Assembly: GCA_029256105.1 (NCBI GenBank)
Contig: JAQSYO010000018.1
Span: forward strand, 23,123 to 87,122
Origin: Herbinix sp.
GTDB lineage: Bacteria > Bacillota > Clostridia > Lachnospirales > Lachnospiraceae
DNA length: 64,000 bases
Reading direction: 5' to 3'
In this document: positions 36,611 through 45,550 of the stretch, piece after piece
How positions within the stretch are numbered: the first letter of the stretch is position 1
How the letters are laid out: each line of letters begins with the position of its first letter
Position numbers and translations under genes: made by a program
Notes under the pieces: model-generated
Told to the model about the DNA's origin: nothing
Database searches by the model: none
What the model saw: only the letters and a program-made list of their open reading frames with translations

Positions 36611-36673
36611 TTATGAACTTTATTAATGAATCATTGTTTGTAAGCTATTTTTTTATGATATTTTTTTATTTTT

Positions 36674-37609
36674 TTATGAATTATTTTTTAGTGATTTACT
36701 TTTTTGTGATTTATCACTTTGTGTGTTATTATCTTGTGTATTATTAACTTGTGTGTTATCAACTTTTGTGTTATCAATTTGTGCGTTATTAACTTGTAGG
36801 TTATTTATTTGTGTGTTATTTTTTTCTTCACTACTATCAATCATTTCGTTAATCTTAGCGAGTGCTTCTTTAATACCGCCCACTTCATTAATGATGCCTT
36901 TTTTGACGGTCTCTTCACCAACTAAGATGGATCCAACATCTTTTGCTAATTGATTCGTATCAAGCATCAGGTTTTTAAAACTTGCATAATCAATGTTGGA
37001 ATGCGTAACAACAAAATTAATAATCCGATCTTGTATTTTTTCAAAATACTCAAAGGTCTGCGTTACTCCAATTACGGTACCATTCATACGAACCGGATGG
37101 ATAATCATCGTAGCCGTCGGAACAATATAGCTATAATTTGCCGAGACAGCTAAAGGGACACCAATTGAATGCGATCCTCCAAGAACTAGGGAAACCGTAG
37201 GTTTACTTAAGGAGGCTATCATCTCTGCTATTGCAAGACCTGCCTCTACATCTCCACCAACAGTGTTAATTAAAATTAACAAACCATCAATATCGCTACT
37301 ATCCTCAATTGCTGCCAATTGTGGTAATACATGTTCGTATTTTGTGGTTTTATTATGTTGTGGAAGGCACTCATGCCCTTCAATTTCACCGATGATTGAT
37401 AGCAGATGTATTTTATGCTCTTTTTTTCCGTTTTCTAATAAGGTCTGGCCATACTCACTAATTTTTTGATCCTTAAGATCCTCATTTTCCTTAATTACCT
37501 TTTCATTTTCCTGACCTTCCTGTGTTTTTTTGATCTTATCCCCCCGACGGTTATCATCCATCTGATTATTCGACTGTAAATCATCTTCTAACAGTATATC
37601 CTTTTGCAT
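36674..37609 (-). CDS. tepA: ClpP-like protease TepA with repeated C-terminal tail
   Basis: 311 aa. The N-terminal ~70 residues are charged and disordered. The ClpP-like fold follows (about 65-235), with Ser in LGGSHSIGVPLA and His in TMIIHP as the catalytic pair. The last ~45 residues are NNTQV/NNAQI/DNTKV-type pentapeptide repeats encoded by 15-bp tandem DNA (36720-36825). TepA is a cytoplasmic member of the ClpP group implicated in translocation and spore processes in Bacillus. The tail looks like recent repeat expansion and is not part of the fold. Confidence 0.9.
   Translation of the reverse strand: MQKDILLEDDLQSNNQMDDNRRGDKIKKTQEGQENEKVIKENEDLKDQKISEYGQTLLENGKKEHKIHLLSIIGEIEGHECLPQHNKTTKYEHVLPQLAAIEDSSDIDGLLILINTVGGDVEAGLAIAEMIASLSKPTVSLVLGGSHSIGVPLAVSANYSYIVPTATMIIHPVRMNGTVIGVTQTFEYFEKIQDRIINFVVTHSNIDYASFKNLMLDTNQLAKDVGSILVGEETVKKGIINEVGGIKEALAKINEMIDSSEEKNNTQINNLQVNNAQIDNTKVDNTQVNNTQDNNTQSDKSQKSKSLKNNS
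36720..36825 (-). repeat. 15-bp in-frame tandem repeat inside tepA
   Basis: Seven copies of TTGTGTGTTATTAAC-like units (plus strand) code for five-residue repeats. Period is a multiple of three, so gains or losses keep the frame. Confidence 0.9.
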
Positions 37610-37716
37610 GAATTGTTCCTCTTTTCTATAATTTAACTATGTTCTTGCCATTAATGCTTAATGAATACTATATATTTCGTATAACAAAAAAGAATAACCT
37701 GCTTTATATGCCATTA

Positions 37717-37749
37717 AAAAAGAAGAATTACTTTTATAATTCTTCTTTA
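37717..37749 (-). terminator. Terminator of the aromatic-acid-exporter-like gene
   Basis: TTAAAGAAGAATTA pairs with TAATTCTTCTTT and on the minus strand continues as TTTTAA. Confidence 0.8.
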
Positions 37750-37805
37750 ATATTATGTGATAAAGTTGATTTTTTATTCTTCAACTATAACTTATCCTGA
37801 TCTTA

Positions 37806-38966
37806 TCACAACCAATAAGATTTCATGTTCTTCGTTTCCAATTCCTTTATAAAATTTCGTTTTAATACAAGAAAATATTCCAATTCTTTTAATATTTGAA
37901 AAAGAGTTGCTCGGTATTCAAACTCTTCTCTGGTTGCCGGAAGTGTTTCTTTCCGAAAATACTCCTGTAATTCTTCGAGTTCCAGCAAAAGTCCTTTTGC
38001 ATTATTAAGTTCATGAAAAGATGCTGCAATGTTATCCATGAAATCAGCGATCGGAAAGGTCTGTCGTAATAATACAGGAATATGTTCAATGTTCTCCTTA
38101 ATATTTTTTAATACTCCTATCTGTAGCTTTCGCATCTCCAAATAGGACACAAGATATTTGGTGTCGCTAAGCAAAGTATTACCTGCATCCTCATAAGCTT
38201 TTTGTAGAAGCCCATCTAGGAGTTCATCAAGTCGGGCAAATGCAACATCATCAGATATATGGGGTATTAATTCATAACGTTCTGTTATTTTATTTCCTTT
38301 TAATGTTTTACTACCCTCTGATATTTTACTTCCATTCAGCTCTATATCTCCTTCTGATATTATACTTTCCTCAGATGTTTTATTTTTATTTAATTCTATA
38401 TTTCCTTGAAGCATACAGGAATCCTTTTCCCTAAGCATATTTCCCATACCTCTTAGTGTTTTCTTAATGACTTCTTCCAAGCTGATTTGCTCTCTTCGGA
38501 TTCTCTCTCTGTATCTAGGCATAATCAGGTTTAGCAGAATACCAATTCCCATTCCGATGAACAATAGTGCTATTTCATTCATTATAAGTGGTAAATCCAT
38601 CCTCTTTTCAATAAGAAAATGAGTCATTAACACTGCATTCATAGATATGCCATCCTTAAGTCCTAATAATAGACAAAGTGCAACAAACAAAAACACAAAT
38701 ACACCAAAGGCAATTGCAGTATACCCTAAGCTAAAAAAGACAATATAAGAGATAAGAACAGCAAGTATAAATGCCTCTATCCTTCTGAGTGCGATTGATA
38801 TCGTCTCTTTTTTTGTATTCTGTATGGTGAGCAAAGTAATAATTCCTGCTGAGGGACTATATGCAAATCCTAGGCTTTCTGCCAAAATAATTGAAACTGC
38901 TGACCCAATACCGGTCTTTAGAAGGAAAAATATATTTACTTTTTTAATTTTATTCATTACATTCAA
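37806..38966 (-). CDS. Aromatic acid exporter family (DUF939/ArAE) membrane protein
   Basis: 386 aa. Five or six N-terminal helices (residues 15-150) include SAGIITLLTIQNTKKETISIA, the usual ArAE_1 signature. A helical cytoplasmic C-terminal domain (about 235-380) matches the ArAE_1_C form. The linker (165-225) is a set of imperfect repeats (GNIELNKNKTSE, EGDIELNGSKISE, KTLKGNKITE). The TTG at 38966 is right for AAAGGAGG seven bases upstream; the ATG nine bases later is too far. Substrate unknown; an array of 10-bp repeats lies just upstream of the ribosome site. Confidence 0.82.
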   Translation of the reverse strand: MNVMNKIKKVNIFFLLKTGIGSAVSIILAESLGFAYSPSAGIITLLTIQNTKKETISIALRRIEAFILAVLISYIVFFSLGYTAIAFGVFVFLFVALCLLLGLKDGISMNAVLMTHFLIEKRMDLPLIMNEIALLFIGMGIGILLNLIMPRYRERIRREQISLEEVIKKTLRGMGNMLREKDSCMLQGNIELNKNKTSEESIISEGDIELNGSKISEGSKTLKGNKITERYELIPHISDDVAFARLDELLDGLLQKAYEDAGNTLLSDTKYLVSYLEMRKLQIGVLKNIKENIEHIPVLLRQTFPIADFMDNIAASFHELNNAKGLLLELEELQEYFRKETLPATREEFEYRATLFQILKELEYFLVLKRNFIKELETKNMKSYWL

Positions 38967-38980
38967 TGTTCTTCCTCCTT

Positions 38981-39115
38981 TATTTATCTTATTTATCTTA
39001 TTTATCTTATTTATCTTGTTTATCTTCTTTAACCCATTTAACCCATTTATCCCATTTATGCTACTTATGCTATTTAACCTATTTAACCTATTTAACCTAT
39101 TTATCTTATTTATTC
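38981..39115 (-). repeat. 10-bp tandem array directly upstream of a ribosome site
   Basis: About 13 copies of TTTATCTTAT/TTTAACCTAT/TTTAACCCAT (plus strand) run without gap up to the AAAGGAGG of the exporter-like gene. On the minus strand the unit is (A/G)GATAAATAA-like. A 10-bp period stays in phase with the DNA helix, so it could curve DNA or vary in length. Confidence 0.9.
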
Positions 39116-39403
39116 ATTTTTTATTTATGTAAGCATTCTTACTTAGCTATAGTATGCCAAATCATTCTACTCTTTTCAATTAATATTTTCACAATCAAGT
39201 AACAATTCATAGTAATAACCTTTCATCAATTTAATTATTTTATATATGACGTTGTATTGTCATATTATATTTGATAAAATTATTCAAATAGATTTATACA
39301 AGTACAAACTTGTATTACAGAAGTTCTTCAAATATTAAAAGCAATAAAGCATATTACAATATTCCGTCGTTAGTCGTACCTATTAATTTTAATGGAGGTT
39401 AGC

Positions 39404-40315
39404 ATGCAGATTAGTCGGTTATTTGAAATTGTATACATTCTTATGAATAAGAAAAGCACCACCGCAAGAGAGCTCTCAGAGCATTTTGAAGTGTCACAGC
39501 GAACGATTTACCGAGATATTGATACCCTGTGCCAAGCAGGAATACCCATCTATACAAACAAAGGAAAAGGTGGCGGAATAGCGCTAATGGAGAATTTTAT
39601 TTTAAATAAGTCCGTCCTATCTGAACAGGAACAAAATGATATTCTTTCCGCGCTCCAAGGTTTTAAGGCTACCAGTTATTCCGATACAAATCAAGTGCTT
39701 TCAAAGCTCAATTCCTTATTTGGTAATAAAAATACGGATTGGATTGAGGTTGATTTTTCATTCTGGAATAGTATGGAAGAAGACAAAATTAAATTCAATC
39801 TTTTGAAAGAGTCTATCCTAAATCGAAACGTAATCCAATTTGATTATTATAACTCCTATGGACAGGAAGCTCACCGCGTTACTGAGCCACGAAAGCTAAT
39901 ATTTAAAGGACAATCGTGGTATCTACTCGCTTATTGTAGGGATAAGAAAGATTTTCGCTATTTTAAAATCACTCGGCTTAAAGAGCTACAAGTAGAGTCG
40001 GAAATCTTTAGCGATACTCCTCTCCCAGCTGCCAAAAAGGACAAATCCGCATCTGGTGTTACACAACCTATGGTTGATGTTAAATTAAAAGTTGATGCTG
40101 ATATGGCTTATCGGATTTATGATGAATTCCCTATGGAGGCGATAGTCAAAAATGAAGACGGTAGCTTTCTTATTCATGCAAAGCTACAAACAGGGGGATG
40201 GTTATATGGGTATCTGATGTCCTTCGAGGACCATGTAGAAATACTAAAACCTAGTACCCTGAGAGATGAAATAATTAATAAATATAAAAGTGCATTGAAA
40301 ATATATGAAATATGA
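39404..40315 (+). CDS. WYL-domain transcriptional regulator (YafY/DeoR-type)
   Basis: About 303 aa. An N-terminal HTH_11 domain (TTARELSEHFEVSQRTIYRDI) is followed by the WYL domain: PRKLIFKGQSWYLLAYCRDKKDFRYFKITRL near residue 160, then a C-terminal WCX region. WYL proteins bind nucleotides or other ligands and usually control neighbouring genes. GGAGG precedes the ATG at 39404, not the track start at 39392. The GyrI-like gene lies 180 bases downstream on the same strand. Confidence 0.9.
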   Translation: MQISRLFEIVYILMNKKSTTARELSEHFEVSQRTIYRDIDTLCQAGIPIYTNKGKGGGIALMENFILNKSVLSEQEQNDILSALQGFKATSYSDTNQVLSKLNSLFGNKNTDWIEVDFSFWNSMEEDKIKFNLLKESILNRNVIQFDYYNSYGQEAHRVTEPRKLIFKGQSWYLLAYCRDKKDFRYFKITRLKELQVESEIFSDTPLPAAKKDKSASGVTQPMVDVKLKVDADMAYRIYDEFPMEAIVKNEDGSFLIHAKLQTGGWLYGYLMSFEDHVEILKPSTLRDEIINKYKSALKIYEI

Positions 40316-40494
40316 CACTCAGTAGTCATATTAAGCATGTTACCCTATTACTATCCTAATTGATATAAAGATGATTATTATGTAAATCACTGTAAGAGAT
40401 TATGAATTTTTTTATAACTACTATCAAAAAAGAGACAAATAACAGATAACATGATTTTTCTATGCAATATAAAAAAGAAGAAAGGAATGACAAA

Positions 40495-41145
40495 ATGATT
40501 AAAATTGATTTTAAAAAGCAAAATAAAGATCTCTATGCACCAAAAATTGAACCTTCCATTATTCAAGTCCCAACCATGAATTTTATTATGGTAGATGGTT
40601 ATGGCAATCCAAATGATACGGAAGGAGAATATCACAAGGCCATTGAGCTACTTTATGCGCTCTCCTATACAATTAAAATGGCTAATAAGAACAATTCCGA
40701 TGAGGATAATTATGATTATGTAGTTGCTCCATTAGAAGGTTTATGGTGGCTAGCAGATGAGACAGATAGGAACTTTACTCAGAAGGATAAATTCTGTTGG
40801 ACCTCAATGATACGTCAACCTGAATTTGTGACTGAAGAAATCTTTGCTCTGGCAAAGGCTACAGTGAAGAAGAAAAAACCTACTATGGAAGTTACAAAGG
40901 CTAGACTTAGATATTTTACAGAAGGTTTATGCGTACAAGCCATGCATATTGGACCGTTTGACGAAGAGCCAGCAACCATAGCTAAAATTGATAGCTATAT
41001 TACAGAAAATAATATGATATATGATATCGGAACGTTATTACCGGATGGAAATATCCGAAAGCACCATGAGATTTATCTATCCGATCCAAGAAAAGCAAAC
41101 CCATTAAAGATGCAGACAATATTACGACACCCTGTTAAACATTAA
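40495..41145 (+). CDS. GyrI-like small-molecule-binding protein
   Basis: About 216 aa, with the PTMNFIMVDGYGNPND opening and EGLWWLADE, TKARLRYFTEGLCVQAMHIGPFDEEPATIAKI motifs of the GyrI-like domain. Such stand-alone proteins bind cyclic or cationic compounds and often neighbour YafY-type regulators. The ATG at 40495 has AAAGGA eight bases upstream. First gene of a three-gene operon. Confidence 0.87.
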   Translation: MIKIDFKKQNKDLYAPKIEPSIIQVPTMNFIMVDGYGNPNDTEGEYHKAIELLYALSYTIKMANKNNSDEDNYDYVVAPLEGLWWLADETDRNFTQKDKFCWTSMIRQPEFVTEEIFALAKATVKKKKPTMEVTKARLRYFTEGLCVQAMHIGPFDEEPATIAKIDSYITENNMIYDIGTLLPDGNIRKHHEIYLSDPRKANPLKMQTILRHPVKH

Positions 41146-41172
41146 TTTTTTATCCGATTGGAGGTGTATCCG

Positions 41173-41913
41173 ATGGACATTATTACCGTTAATCCATCAA
41201 ATATAGATAATGAACATGTTTGTTGCGCCACAAGTGATAAGAAGGGTGATAACGGCCTAACACGCCGGAAAGCTTGGATGAAGAGTCAATTTTCGGATGG
41301 CTTGATCTTTAAAAAATTAAATGTTAATGGTAAGGTATTCATCGAATACCTGCCTGCTGAAAATGCTTGGTCACCAATTGAAGCTCCCGGATATTTATTT
41401 ATCAAATGTTTCTGGGTATCAGGACAATTTAAAGGGAAGGGCTATGCGAATGCTTTATTATCAGAATGTATAGATGATGCCATTTCTCAGGGGAAGCTTG
41501 GATTAGTAATTCTCTCCTCCCCTAAGAAAATGCCCTTTCTATCAGATCCAAAATATTTAAAACACAAAGGATTTACGGTCTGCGATACCGCTTTGCCTCA
41601 TTTTGAATTATTATATTTACCTCTTGTAGATAATGCACCAAAGCCCATATTTAAGTCCTGCTGTAAACAAGGTAACATAAATGAAGATGGCTTCGTGCTA
41701 TACTACTCAGATCAATGTCCCTATGCTGAAAAGTATTCTTCCTTGATTTCAGATGCTGCTAGGGACAAAGGAAAAATGATTAAGTTAATTAAATACCAAT
41801 CAAAGGAACATGCTCAATCCGCACCTACTCCTTTTACTATTTACAGCTTGTTTCACAATGGCAAATTTATTACAAATGAAATTCTATCGGTAGCAAAATT
41901 CCTAAAACTCTAG
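41173..41913 (+). CDS. GNAT acetyltransferase, YoaP-like
   Basis: About 246 aa. An N-terminal GNAT fold (FWVSGQFKGKGYANALLSECI carries the acetyl-CoA loop near residue 90), then a YoaP-like C-terminal domain containing YYSDQCPYAEKY. Substrate unknown. Ribosome site GGAGGTG precedes the ATG at 41173. 27 bases after the GyrI-like gene and 19 bases before the radical SAM gene. Confidence 0.85.
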   Translation: MDIITVNPSNIDNEHVCCATSDKKGDNGLTRRKAWMKSQFSDGLIFKKLNVNGKVFIEYLPAENAWSPIEAPGYLFIKCFWVSGQFKGKGYANALLSECIDDAISQGKLGLVILSSPKKMPFLSDPKYLKHKGFTVCDTALPHFELLYLPLVDNAPKPIFKSCCKQGNINEDGFVLYYSDQCPYAEKYSSLISDAARDKGKMIKLIKYQSKEHAQSAPTPFTIYSLFHNGKFITNEILSVAKFLKL

Positions 41914-41932
41914 AAAGGACATCCAAACCCTT

Positions 41933-42820
41933 ATGAATACAATACCCGCAAAAACAATAATCGCTAGGAAGCAAGATACCTCCTGGTTTGGTAGTGAATA
42001 TAATATGAATATTTATAAGGGCTGTAATCATGGTTGTATTTATTGCGACAGTCGTAGTGACTGTTATCAAATAACTGATTTTGATACCGTTCGCGCGAAG
42101 GAAAATGCCTTGCGTATTATCAATGATGAGTTAAGGAAAAAAGTGAAAACCGGTGTGATTGCAACAGGAGCCATGAGTGATCCATATAATTCATTTGAGG
42201 GAAGATATCAGCTAACCAGACAAGCTTTAGAATTAGTGGATACCTATCATTTTGGCATAGCGATTGCTACAAAGAGTGATTTGATTTCAAGAGATATTGA
42301 TATTTTAAGTAAGATAAAGGTGCATTCCCCTGTTATCTGCAAGATAACCGTAACGACTATAGATGATGCTCTCAGTCGCAAAATCGAACCTCATGCATGC
42401 GTATCCTCCAAGCGATTAGACGCCCTACGAAAACTATCCGAAGCTGGTATTTTCACTGGTATCCTCATGATGCCTTTTCTTCCCTACCTTTCAGATTCAG
42501 AAGAAAATGTACTAGGGATTCTACATGAGGCGCATCAAAACGGAGCAAAATTCGTATTCCCCTTATTTGGTTTAACCCTTCGCAATGGCCAGCGGGAATA
42601 CTTCTATCAGAAGCTAGAAGAACTATTCCCCGGTCAGGGATTGAAACAAACTTATATTAAATTATATGGTCCCTCCTACGAATGCCATAGTCCAAAGGCA
42701 AAGGAACTTAATCAAATATTCACCGATGAATGCAAACGTCTTGGCATACTCTATAAGATGAAGGATATCATCCACGCCTATAAAAGTGTGTATGATTATC
42801 AGCAATATTCACTTTTTTAA
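41933..42820 (+). CDS. SPL-family radical SAM protein
   Basis: 295 aa. The 4Fe-4S ligand motif CNHGCIYC lies near residue 32, after YKG, then ATGAMSDPYNSFEG and TKSDLISRDIDIL, which resemble Rv2578c/SplB-like radical SAM proteins. True spore photoproduct lyase has a conserved Cys near the C-terminus which I do not see clearly here. The reaction is unknown. Last gene in the WYL/GyrI operon. Confidence 0.87.
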   Translation: MNTIPAKTIIARKQDTSWFGSEYNMNIYKGCNHGCIYCDSRSDCYQITDFDTVRAKENALRIINDELRKKVKTGVIATGAMSDPYNSFEGRYQLTRQALELVDTYHFGIAIATKSDLISRDIDILSKIKVHSPVICKITVTTIDDALSRKIEPHACVSSKRLDALRKLSEAGIFTGILMMPFLPYLSDSEENVLGILHEAHQNGAKFVFPLFGLTLRNGQREYFYQKLEELFPGQGLKQTYIKLYGPSYECHSPKAKELNQIFTDECKRLGILYKMKDIIHAYKSVYDYQQYSLF

Positions 42821-42823
42821 AAA

Positions 42824-42893
42824 ACAAGGAAATCTATATTGAAGTACTTTCAAGTTTAGTAAGTGAATGTACCTTAATATTAGGTTTCCTTGT
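42824..42893 (+). terminator. Terminator of the WYL/GyrI operon
   Basis: AAACAAGGAAA at the left pairs with TTTCCTTGTTT at the right, with a long imperfect inner section. The remainder to 43033 is AT-rich without recognised features. Confidence 0.6.
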
Positions 42894-43033
42894 TTCAATC
42901 TTATTTCTAACTTGTTACTTATTCATGATTCCATTTAATGAATAAAAAACGATTCAATAAAAGTAATTTATAAATCTAAAACGAAAATCTAACTTCCAGT
43001 TTACCCAATTTACTATTTCATTTAACGAGTAAT

Positions 43034-45361
43034 TTATAAGTCTTTAAGATGGTTTTTCTCAATCTCACTGATGTGGACTGGCTTTGAGAAATAATAACCT
43101 TGACCAATATTACATTGATTATGTTTTAGATAATCGAGTTCCACTTTACTTTCAATACCTTCTGCAATAACATTTAATTTTAGAGTTTTACATAAGTTAA
43201 TGATGGTTGCCACAATTGCCTTTGCTTCTTTGCTTGTAGTTATATTTTGTACAAACGATTTATCAATCTTAATGCTGTCAATTGGTAGTCGAACAATATA
43301 ACTTAAGGAGGAATATCCGATACCAAAATCATCGATTGCAACGTGAATTCCCATCGCTCTAAGTTCCTCTAATTTCTGAATACTTTCCTCAACATTTTTA
43401 ATAACCATTCTCTCCGTAATCTCTAATTGCAATAAAGATGGAGCTATGTCATATCGATGCATTAAATCTACTAAATCAGGTATGAATCTTTTCATCTCAA
43501 ATGATTTTGACGAAATATTTACAGCGATAATTATGGGCTTTTTATTGTTATCTATCCAACTTCTTAGCTGTTTACAAGCGGTTTCCACAACCCAATAATC
43601 AATATTGAGGATTGTTCCGGCCTGTTCTGCTAATTCGATAAATTGATCTGGATATAGAAGTCCTTTTTCGGGATGTTTCCAACGTATTAAGGCTTCAACT
43701 TCTGCTAACTTTTCGTTCCCCAAATAAAATAATGGTTGATATACTAAGAAAAATTGATTTTCTCTAATTCCATTGATAATATCTGCCTGAAGTTCGTTCA
43801 TTATTAATAGTTTATGATAGATTTGTTGATCAAATTTTTGCATTTGATTACTACCAAGATATTTTGCATAATTTTTCGCATGTGTTACTGCCTTTAACGG
43901 CTGTTCTGAGCTTGTTTCCTCTCCCCAATGAAATATACCTATATTGATATTGATATAAATTGTTTTACCATCAACTTGATAACTATCCTTTAGCGAAGAT
44001 AATGTGTTTTGTGCTTTTATCTCAACTTCAAGATCAGAAATATTATTATTGCATAGAACAACAAATTCGTCACCTTTGTAGCGGTATACCTGATAATTAT
44101 CAATAACACAGTAAACAATTCGTTTTGCTACTTCACATAGAATAGCGTCACCCGTGTTATATCCATAGGTTTCATTAATAAAACTGAATTCATCAATCGC
44201 AATCATAATCAAGGAGAATTCATGTACCGTTTCACTCTGTACCAGCACTTCAACATCCTTTTCGAGCACATATTGATTTAGTAATGAAGTTAAAGGATCG
44301 TATTGGGTTAAAGATTTTATTTTATCCATCATACGATTAAAACTCTGACCTACTCTACCGATTTCATCTTTTGAATTTGGAGTAAACCGTATGGTAAGAT
44401 CACCGCGAGCTCCTTTAGAAAACAAACGATCTAATTCAACGATAGGCTTTGAGAATCTGTCCACAAAAAACCACGCTGCAATCGAGCTAATGATAAGCGT
44501 AGTTATCATGATAAAGATAATCATTCTACTTAATCCGTTAAGGCCTTCCAGCGCATCCTCTTCATTCGTACCAATGTAGATTTTCCAGTTGGTTTCAGCA
44601 ACGGAAGCATAGCCCATAAGAATATTTTTATCTTCAAAAACATATCGTCCATATCCAGATTGTTGTGTTTGGCTGGATTTAACAAAGTTTGAGAAGGAAT
44701 CATATCCTGAGTCCGTCGAGGCAATATCGTATAGATTAAAATTTTGGGAGTATCTGTCCTGATGAGGTCTTGAGATAAAGGAACCTTCTTCGCTAATGAT
44801 ATAAGCCCTGCCGTTCTTACCATAACCGCGGGTCAAAGCATAATCCGATAAGAAATCAACGTCTAGCCGAGCAATTAAAGCGCCTTTTATCTGCCCCTCA
44901 TTATAAATTGGTACTCCAACCATAATCACATTTTCGTTCGTTTTACGACTAATTAGAACTTCTGAAAATGATATTTTACCCGAAAAAGTTTCTTGTATAT
45001 ATTCTCTATCTTGTAAATTAAGGATTGATTCATCAACATAGTGAGCAATTCCGTCTAAATCTACAACAGCGATATTAAGATAATAGGGATTTATTTGAGC
45101 AGATATCACCTCTTTTTGCATTAACCAATCCATTGAAATGATTCGTTCATCCTCTGAAATACTAATCAGCGGAGATATAAATTGATTAATATAATTATTT
45201 AGGTGATCAGCAGATTCGTTGGCAATCCGTACAACAGCCTTATTAACTTCTGAGTCAAGTATGTATTTAAAACGATAATATGTACTTATACCTAATGAAG
45301 CGATTGCAATTAGTATTAAACTTAATGAAAATATCATCGCTTTTGTTTTTATACTTCTCAT
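43034..45361 (-). CDS. Membrane sensor GGDEF-EAL protein (c-di-GMP turnover)
   Basis: About 775 aa. Helix at 10-30, dCACHE-like extracytoplasmic sensor to about 280, second helix, HAMP (about 300-355), GGDEF (360-520) and EAL (530-770). The EAL catalytic motifs are intact: EALIRW, NISSKSF, EITERM, DDFGIGYSSL, KIDKSFV, EGIES. The GGDEF loop reads YKGDEF, so its first Gly is Lys and cyclase activity may be lost or weak. A phosphodiesterase with a possibly regulatory GGDEF fits. Start at 45361 has AAAGGAG before it; 34 track residues upstream are dropped. Confidence 0.92.
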   Translation of the reverse strand: MRSIKTKAMIFSLSLILIAIASLGISTYYRFKYILDSEVNKAVVRIANESADHLNNYINQFISPLISISEDERIISMDWLMQKEVISAQINPYYLNIAVVDLDGIAHYVDESILNLQDREYIQETFSGKISFSEVLISRKTNENVIMVGVPIYNEGQIKGALIARLDVDFLSDYALTRGYGKNGRAYIISEEGSFISRPHQDRYSQNFNLYDIASTDSGYDSFSNFVKSSQTQQSGYGRYVFEDKNILMGYASVAETNWKIYIGTNEEDALEGLNGLSRMIIFIMITTLIISSIAAWFFVDRFSKPIVELDRLFSKGARGDLTIRFTPNSKDEIGRVGQSFNRMMDKIKSLTQYDPLTSLLNQYVLEKDVEVLVQSETVHEFSLIMIAIDEFSFINETYGYNTGDAILCEVAKRIVYCVIDNYQVYRYKGDEFVVLCNNNISDLEVEIKAQNTLSSLKDSYQVDGKTIYININIGIFHWGEETSSEQPLKAVTHAKNYAKYLGSNQMQKFDQQIYHKLLIMNELQADIINGIRENQFFLVYQPLFYLGNEKLAEVEALIRWKHPEKGLLYPDQFIELAEQAGTILNIDYWVVETACKQLRSWIDNNKKPIIIAVNISSKSFEMKRFIPDLVDLMHRYDIAPSLLQLEITERMVIKNVEESIQKLEELRAMGIHVAIDDFGIGYSSLSYIVRLPIDSIKIDKSFVQNITTSKEAKAIVATIINLCKTLKLNVIAEGIESKVELDYLKHNQCNIGQGYYFSKPVHISEIEKNHLKDL

Positions 45362-45550
45362 TCGCTCTCCTTTTACATCATAATTTTTTATAATTCGACA
45401 TTTTATATTATTATAATTCATCTTACCAAATGTGTCCATACCAAAACAAGTGAATATTACCAATTGCCTAAGGTCTATTTAAAAGAAAAACCAGAAGGAT
45501 AATCTATTCAGATAACCTTCCGGCGGTTCCTATCAATAACTATATTATTC

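Noticed and set aside
38824-39202. Two plus ORFs of 102 and 78 codons rich in Phe, Leu and Tyr
   Set aside because: Translations of the 10-bp repeat and the antisense of the exporter-like gene.
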